10,063 bases of DNA, taken from Candidatus Magasanikiibacteriota bacterium (GTDB lineage Bacteria; Patescibacteriota; Patescibacteriia; Magasanikbacterales; GWA2-37-8). The notes under the pieces were generated by a model. It saw only the letters and a program-made list of their open reading frames with translations, searched no databases and had not been told where the DNA came from. The first letter of the stretch is position 1; each line of letters starts with the position of its first letter. The position numbers and the translations under genes were made by a program. Of the stretch, positions 6,141 through 10,063 are shown piece by piece. The stretch is taken from positions 1 through 10,063 of the forward strand of contig CAINUM010000082.1 of the NCBI GenBank assembly GCA_903853785.1, read 5' to 3'.

Positions 6141-6171
6141 GGGCGTCTGTTCAAAACGCCCACCCCCCCCC
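6141..6171 (+). other. GC-rich hairpin followed by a nine-C run
   Basis: GGGCGT (6141-6146) and ACGCCC (6156-6161) form a perfect 6-bp stem with a 9-nt loop. A single A and nine consecutive C (6163-6171) follow. The position, 16 nt past the third cassette gene, suits a terminator, but there is no U-tract in either direction. It marks the sharp change from GC-rich to AT-rich sequence. It may be a degenerate terminator, a recombination edge or an assembly seam. Confidence 0.45.
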
Positions 6172-6190
6172 TAAATTTTAATAATTAAAT

Positions 6191-6598
6191 ATGCAATTAA
6201 ATTTTAAACAATTTAAATTTAAAACTTTTACAAATACGGGTGTGGCACTAACTCCGGTTGAATTAAAAGATTTTATAAATTGGGATGTAAAAAGAATTTA
6301 TTTTATTACTGATTTTACAAAACCAACTGGGCAACATTGTCATAAAGTAGAAAAAGAATTATTTATTTGTCAGCGCGGAATAGTGACGGCGATTATCGAT
6401 CGCGGTAATGGTTTAGAAGATTTGTTAATGCGAGGTCCTGAAGATGCAATTTCTATTGATAGTTATGTGTGGCATGGCTTTAAAGACGCTTCAGTCGATT
6501 GTGTGTTACTCGCTTTATCTTCTACCAATTATAGTCCTGATAGAAGTGATTATATTACTGATTATGACGAATATAAAAAAATAGTTTCAAGTTTATAA
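6191..6598 (+). CDS. dTDP-4-keto-6-deoxyglucose 3,4-ketoisomerase-like cupin (FdtA/QdtA family)
   Basis: Family members move the keto group of dTDP-4-keto-6-deoxyglucose from C4 to C3, normally ahead of a 3-aminotransferase. The 135-aa product is a single cupin with normal family length. It has Y37, the GQHCHK motif with H49 and H51 (metal-independent active site in this family), ELFICQRG (56-63), VWHGF (93-97), and the family-typical end DYITDYDEY (120-128) after LSSTNY. These features fit FdtA/QdtA/WxcM proteins rather than RmlC 3,5-epimerases, which are about 180 aa with a different signature. Substrate would come from RfbB. No aminotransferase is seen in the window, so the real product is uncertain. 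It begins the second native operon; rfbD starts 1 nt after its stop. No Shine-Dalgarno is present. A weak -10-like TTTAAT (6177-6182) lies just upstream without a -35. Confidence 0.85.
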   Translation: MQLNFKQFKFKTFTNTGVALTPVELKDFINWDVKRIYFITDFTKPTGQHCHKVEKELFICQRGIVTAIIDRGNGLEDLLMRGPEDAISIDSYVWHGFKDASVDCVLLALSSTNYSPDRSDYITDYDEYKKIVSSL

Positions 6599-6599
6599 T

Positions 6600-7457
6600 A
6601 TGTCAAAGGTTTTAATATTGGGTGCAAAAGGAATGCTGGGCCAAGAATTGGCCAGAGAATTTTCGGCTCATAATTATGAAGTGGTTGGTTGGGATAAAGA
6701 GGAATTAGATATCACTGATTATATTGTTACGGCCACTAAAATTTCTGACTTACATCCGGATATTGTGATCAATGCGGTAGCCCTTAATGCGGTAGATAAA
6801 ATCGAAGAGGGTGAAAATATTTTTGAATTAGCCAAAAAAATAAATAGTGAAGCGGTTGGTAATTTGGCAGGAATTTGTAAAGAAATAAATTCTGTTTTTG
6901 TTCATTACTCTTCAGATTATGTTTTTAAAGGTGATAGTCTGGAAGGATATAGAGAAGATGATCAGACTGATCCAATAAATAAATACGGTGAAACCAAAGC
7001 AAGTGCGGAAAAACAAATTTTTGAAATTGGTGGAAAGTTTTACATAATACGACTTTCGAAATTATTTGGAAAACCAGCGAGTAGTATGGACGCCAAAAAA
7101 AGTTTTGTAGACACAATGATTTGGCTCGCAACTGAAGGTGGAAAAACTCATTTAGATGTGGTGAATGAAGAAGTTGGTTGTATAACCTATGCGCCAGATT
7201 TGGCCAAACTTACTCGTATGATTATTGAAGAGGGAAGACCTTTTGGAATATATCATGGTGCAAATAGCGGAGTTTGTAGTTGGTATGAATGGGTTAAAGA
7301 AATTTTTAAAATTAAAAAAATCGATATTGATGTTTCGCCAGTTTCTGGTGATAAATTTCCACGTCCGGCTAAACGACCGAAGTATTCTGAATTAATAAAT
7401 ACTAAATTACCAATTCAACGGGACTGGAAAGAAGCGTTGAATGAATATTTAATATAA
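6600..7457 (+). CDS. rfbD: dTDP-4-dehydrorhamnose reductase-like protein (RmlD)
   Basis: RmlD reduces the 4-keto group of dTDP-4-keto-L-rhamnose with NAD(P)H, the last step to dTDP-rhamnose. The 285-aa product is full length. It has a Rossmann motif GAKGMLGQ (8-15), AVDKIEE (64-70), YSSDYVFKG (103-111), Y129/K133 in YGETK, and a C-terminal PRPAKRPKYSELINTKL (254-270) that matches the substrate-domain RPxxSxLxxxKL motif. It lies 1 nt after the ketoisomerase gene and 5 nt before the isomerase gene. Without an RmlC gene in view, and next to a 3,4-ketoisomerase, it could act on a related dTDP-ketosugar instead. The family call is firm and the exact substrate is inferred. Confidence 0.92.
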   Translation: MSKVLILGAKGMLGQELAREFSAHNYEVVGWDKEELDITDYIVTATKISDLHPDIVINAVALNAVDKIEEGENIFELAKKINSEAVGNLAGICKEINSVFVHYSSDYVFKGDSLEGYREDDQTDPINKYGETKASAEKQIFEIGGKFYIIRLSKLFGKPASSMDAKKSFVDTMIWLATEGGKTHLDVVNEEVGCITYAPDLAKLTRMIIEEGRPFGIYHGANSGVCSWYEWVKEIFKIKKIDIDVSPVSGDKFPRPAKRPKYSELINTKLPIQRDWKEALNEYLI

Positions 7458-7462
7458 AATAT

Positions 7463-8533
7463 ATGCAAGATATTTTAAATAACATTGAGGAAATTAAAAA
7501 ACTAGATTCCAAAAGCATGCTTGGGAGCTTGGAACTTTTGTCTGCTCAGGTAGAAGAAGTTTTTGGGTGTGCTAAAAATTTAAAAATTCCTGCTAGTTAT
7601 AAAAAAATAAAAAATATCGTTGTACTTGGAATGGGTGGATCAACACTCGGCGCCCATATTTTAAAATCAGTATTTTATAATAAATTAAAAGCGCCACTAG
7701 AAATTGTTAATGGTTATCATGTTCCTGATTATGTCGATAAAAATAGTTTTGTTGTAGTGTCTAGTTATTCAGGGACTACGGAAGAGCCGGTGTTTGCAAT
7801 GAAAGAAGCGATGAAAAGAAAAGCAAAATTGGCAATTATTACTTCTGGTGGTGATTTGGCCAAAATATCGGGAGCGATGAAAGTTCCTGGACTAATTTTT
7901 TCTACGAATAACAATCCGTGTGGTTCTCCTCGTATGGGGCTGGGCTATTCCATTGTTGGTCAGTTGGTTTTGTTTGCCAAAGTTGGGTTGATTAAATTAG
8001 CGCCAAAGGATATAAAGAATATAGTTCTGGTTTTTAAAAAATATAATACTGAATTTGGTGCTTCAAATAATGGTAAAAATTTAGCAAAAGAAATGGCTAA
8101 AAATTTATTTGGGAAAAGTATGTGGTATGTTGGTGCTGAACATTTAGCTGGTAATGCTCATGCTGCCGCAAACCAAACAAATGAAAATGCCAAACGTTTT
8201 GCAGGATATTTTTTGATACCAGAATTGAACCACCATTTAATGGAGGGTATGTTTTATCCAGAAGGCAACAAAAGTAATTTAGGATTTATCTTATTGGAAT
8301 CTTGTTTGTACGATGTGCGAATTCAAAAACGATTTGATATTACTAAAAAAGTTTTGGATAAAAATGAGATAAAATATTTTTCATATATTGGTCAAGAAAA
8401 AGATAAACTTTTGCAGGCCTGTGAAGTTTTAGTATTCGGAAGTTATGTAAGTTATTATGGAGCGCTTTTGCAGGGGATAGACCCGACCGCAATTCCGTTT
8501 GTAGATTTTTTTAAAGAGCAGTTAAAGAAATGA
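7463..8533 (+). CDS. Bifunctional phosphoglucose/phosphomannose isomerase
   Basis: This enzyme family interconverts glucose-6-P, fructose-6-P and mannose-6-P, feeding nucleotide-sugar synthesis. The 356-aa product has two SIS domains. Domain 1 has GMGGSTLGA (56-64), SYSGTTEE (101-108) and SGGDL. Domain 2 has NENAK (240-244), PELNHH (253-258) and the C-terminal GIDPTAIPFVDFFKEQL (338-354). E241 and H257 are 16 residues apart, like the catalytic Glu and His of the characterised archaeal Pgi/Pmi as I recall it, and a Lys in the C-terminal FKEQL would complete the site. These features separate it from classical Pgi (about 450-550 aa). The stop overlaps the next start (ATGA at 8530). Its position between sugar-nucleotide and glycosyltransferase genes suggests it supplies the surface-glycan pathway, and possibly also central metabolism. 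Confidence 0.92.
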   Translation: MQDILNNIEEIKKLDSKSMLGSLELLSAQVEEVFGCAKNLKIPASYKKIKNIVVLGMGGSTLGAHILKSVFYNKLKAPLEIVNGYHVPDYVDKNSFVVVSSYSGTTEEPVFAMKEAMKRKAKLAIITSGGDLAKISGAMKVPGLIFSTNNNPCGSPRMGLGYSIVGQLVLFAKVGLIKLAPKDIKNIVLVFKKYNTEFGASNNGKNLAKEMAKNLFGKSMWYVGAEHLAGNAHAAANQTNENAKRFAGYFLIPELNHHLMEGMFYPEGNKSNLGFILLESCLYDVRIQKRFDITKKVLDKNEIKYFSYIGQEKDKLLQACEVLVFGSYVSYYGALLQGIDPTAIPFVDFFKEQLKK

Positions 8534-9387
8534 TTATGGATTTGTCTGTTATTACCGTCACCTGGAATTCTGCCAAACTTATTGGTGAACAAATCGAATC
8601 CGTTAAAAATGGATGTCATAATATTTCGTTTGAAGAGTTTGTTGTTGATAATGCCTCGACTGATGATACGGCGGATTTGATAGCGAAAAAATATCCAGAA
8701 GTAAAATTAATTCGAAATAATAAAAACCAGGGTTTTGGTGCGCCCAATAATACTGCAGCCCAAATATGTGCCGGCGAATTTTTGTTATTTTTAAATCCAG
8801 ATATGCGAGTGGAAGCAGGAAGTTTGGATAAGATGGTAGAATGGATGCGCTCTCACACTGATGTAGGTGTGGCTAGTTGTCGCTTGGTAGATGAAAACGG
8901 TGTCTTGAACACAGACGCTCAACCACGACGTTTTCCAGAAGTGTTTGATCAACTTGCGATAATATTAAAATTACCCCATATTTTTCCTTCGGTTTTAAAT
9001 CATTATTTGTTCAATGAGTTCGACGCAAACAAAGAACAAGAGGTAGATTCAGTGCGCGGGTCATTTATGATGATGCGTCGAGAGATTTTTGAAAAATTAG
9101 GTTTTGTGTTTGATCCACGATATTATATTTGGTTTGAAGATGTAGACACATGTCGAGAAGTAAAACGACTTGGTTTTAAAGTCATACATACGCCAATAAT
9201 TTCTTGTGTTGATTATATTGGTCAAAGTTTTAAACAACAAAATTCACTTTGGAGACAAGTAAATTTTACCAAAAGTATGTTGCAGTACTTTCAAAAATGG
9301 GAGCCTTGGTATAAATGGATGTGGATCGCTATGTTTAGACCGATTGGGATTGATTTGGCTTGGCTCAACGATAAATTTAAAAAATAA
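8530..9387 (+). CDS. GT2 family glycosyltransferase (rhamnosyltransferase-like)
   Basis: This is an inverting GT-A enzyme that probably transfers a sugar from a nucleotide donor to a lipid-linked glycan at the inner face of the membrane. The 285-aa product has SVITVTWNS at the N-terminus, VVDNASTDDT (38-47), NNKNQGFGAPNN (63-74), the metal-binding NPDM (89-92), RGSFMMMRRE (176-185) and FEDVDTC (202-208) holding the probable catalytic Asp. The layout resembles WbbL-type rhamnosyltransferases, which fits the deoxysugar genes upstream, but the donor cannot be read from the sequence. The C-terminus is Trp-rich and amphipathic (KWEPWYKWMWIAMF) and probably touches the membrane. The start is ambiguous: ATG 8530 overlaps the upstream stop by 4 nt, while ATG 8536 gives the more usual MDLSVITV. 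The next glycosyltransferase begins 2 nt after the stop. Confidence 0.9.
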   Translation: MIMDLSVITVTWNSAKLIGEQIESVKNGCHNISFEEFVVDNASTDDTADLIAKKYPEVKLIRNNKNQGFGAPNNTAAQICAGEFLLFLNPDMRVEAGSLDKMVEWMRSHTDVGVASCRLVDENGVLNTDAQPRRFPEVFDQLAIILKLPHIFPSVLNHYLFNEFDANKEQEVDSVRGSFMMMRREIFEKLGFVFDPRYYIWFEDVDTCREVKRLGFKVIHTPIISCVDYIGQSFKQQNSLWRQVNFTKSMLQYFQKWEPWYKWMWIAMFRPIGIDLAWLNDKFKK

Positions 9388-9389
9388 TT

Positions 9390-10063
9390 ATGCCTAAATT
9401 ATCCGTACATTTAGCTTCTTGGAATAGCGCTAAATATATCCCATATTTATTTGAATCTCTGAGAAAACAAACTTTTCAGGATTGGTTTTTTTATATTGTT
9501 GATAATGCATCGGCCGATAATTCTGTAGAATTATTAAATAAAGAGCTGGAGAATTTTTCGATTCCATATAAAATAATTGAAAATAAAGAAAACCTAGGTT
9601 TTGCTCCAGCACACAATCAAGCCTTTGCTGATACGAATAGCGAATATTTTCTTTTGCTAAATCATGACATGTATTTGCAGCCGGATTGTTTGGAGAAGAT
9701 GGTAAATTTTTTGGATACCAACAAAGAGGTGGCGGCAGTCTCGCCACGATTGATGAAATGGGATTTTTCAAAAATTGCTAATGAAGGTTTAGAAAAAAGT
9801 TTTAGTAATCAAATTGATGCTTTGGGTTTAAAAGTATTTCGCAATCGACGTGTAATAGAACAATATACTCAGTTTGATTGGGGAGAATTAAAGAAAAATT
9901 CTCTTTTCAGCAACAAAGATACAGTCGAAGTATTTGGTGTCTCTGGAGCTTTTCCAATGTTTAGACGATCCTCGATAAAAACTGTTCAGTTTGATAATGG
10001 TGAATTTCTGGATGGTAGTTATCATTCATACAAAGAGGATGTTGATCTGGCGTATCGTCTTCG
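9390..10063 (+). CDS. GT2 family glycosyltransferase, 3' end missing
   Basis: The first 224 residues are present and the frame is open to the right edge. It has the GT-A pattern: KLSVHLASWNSA at the N-terminus, IVDNASADNS (36-45), ENKENLGFAPAHNQA (64-78), NHDM (91-94) as the DxD-like site, SGAFPMFRR (185-193) and KEDVDLAYRL (215-224). It is related to the preceding GT2 in layout (same motifs in the same order) but has His in place of Pro before the D-M, and an insertion of about 20 residues between about 140 and 180. It follows its neighbour by 2 nt, so it belongs to the same operon. Acceptor and donor are unknown; assembly of the same surface glycan is the likely role. Confidence 0.9.
   Translation, partial: MPKLSVHLASWNSAKYIPYLFESLRKQTFQDWFFYIVDNASADNSVELLNKELENFSIPYKIIENKENLGFAPAHNQAFADTNSEYFLLLNHDMYLQPDCLEKMVNFLDTNKEVAAVSPRLMKWDFSKIANEGLEKSFSNQIDALGLKVFRNRRVIEQYTQFDWGELKKNSLFSNKDTVEVFGVSGAFPMFRRSSIKTVQFDNGEFLDGSYHSYKEDVDLAYRL

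Noticed and set aside
5379..6157. Inverted TTTTGAA / TTCAAAA near both ends of the cassette as possible terminal repeats
   Set aside because: Only seven matching AT-rich bases (5379-5385 and 6150-6156), expected by chance; there is no flanking target duplication and no recombinase gene.
8530..8533. UGA read as glycine, as in some CPR lineages
   Set aside because: The UGA ends the isomerase exactly at the family's usual C-terminus and overlaps the next start; most other native genes end in UAA with normal lengths, so the standard code fits.

Overview
The window looks like a chromosomal contig from an ultra-small candidate-phylum bacterium of the Patescibacteria/CPR (Parcubacteria-like) group. 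The lineage call is an inference. It rests on AT-rich coding, tightly packed genes with almost no Shine-Dalgarno sequences, a secreted lamin-tail-domain plus beta-helix protein, a small three-helix membrane protein beside ftsW, and a bifunctional phosphoglucose/phosphomannose isomerase. UGA and UAA both behave as stops, so the code appears standard.

Layout. Positions 2-2449 hold the 3' part of a large secreted surface protein with a Ser/Thr-rich linker, a lamin-tail domain and a beta-helix. It converges on a monocistronic rpmA (bL27, minus strand), and the two share a bidirectional terminator. From 2812 to 2862 a very compact divergent promoter pair drives rpmA leftward and an envelope operon rightward: a small membrane protein, ftsW and rfbB. 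The rightward transcript is predicted to be nearly leaderless. rfbB is followed by an AT-rich intrinsic terminator.

From about 5421 to 6171 the sequence changes character. GC rises to roughly half, strong Shine-Dalgarno sequences appear, and three short overlapping or abutting genes follow. The first two (58 and 57 aa) are zinc-ribbon paralogs with identical Cys/His spacing. The third (104 aa) has a CxC/CxxC cluster and a basic, alanine-rich tail. I recognise no known function for any of them. The segment ends in a GC-rich hairpin and a run of nine C. It is the most unusual part of the window: either a transferred cassette sitting in a deoxysugar locus or an assembly join.

From 6191 to the right edge the native AT-rich style returns as a tight operon: an FdtA/QdtA-type sugar ketoisomerase, an RmlD-type reductase, a phosphoglucose/phosphomannose isomerase and two GT2 glycosyltransferases, the last cut by the edge. 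Together with rfbB these look like a pathway for making a dTDP-6-deoxyhexose and assembling a surface glycan. The neighbouring ftsW makes peptidoglycan, so most of the window serves the cell envelope.
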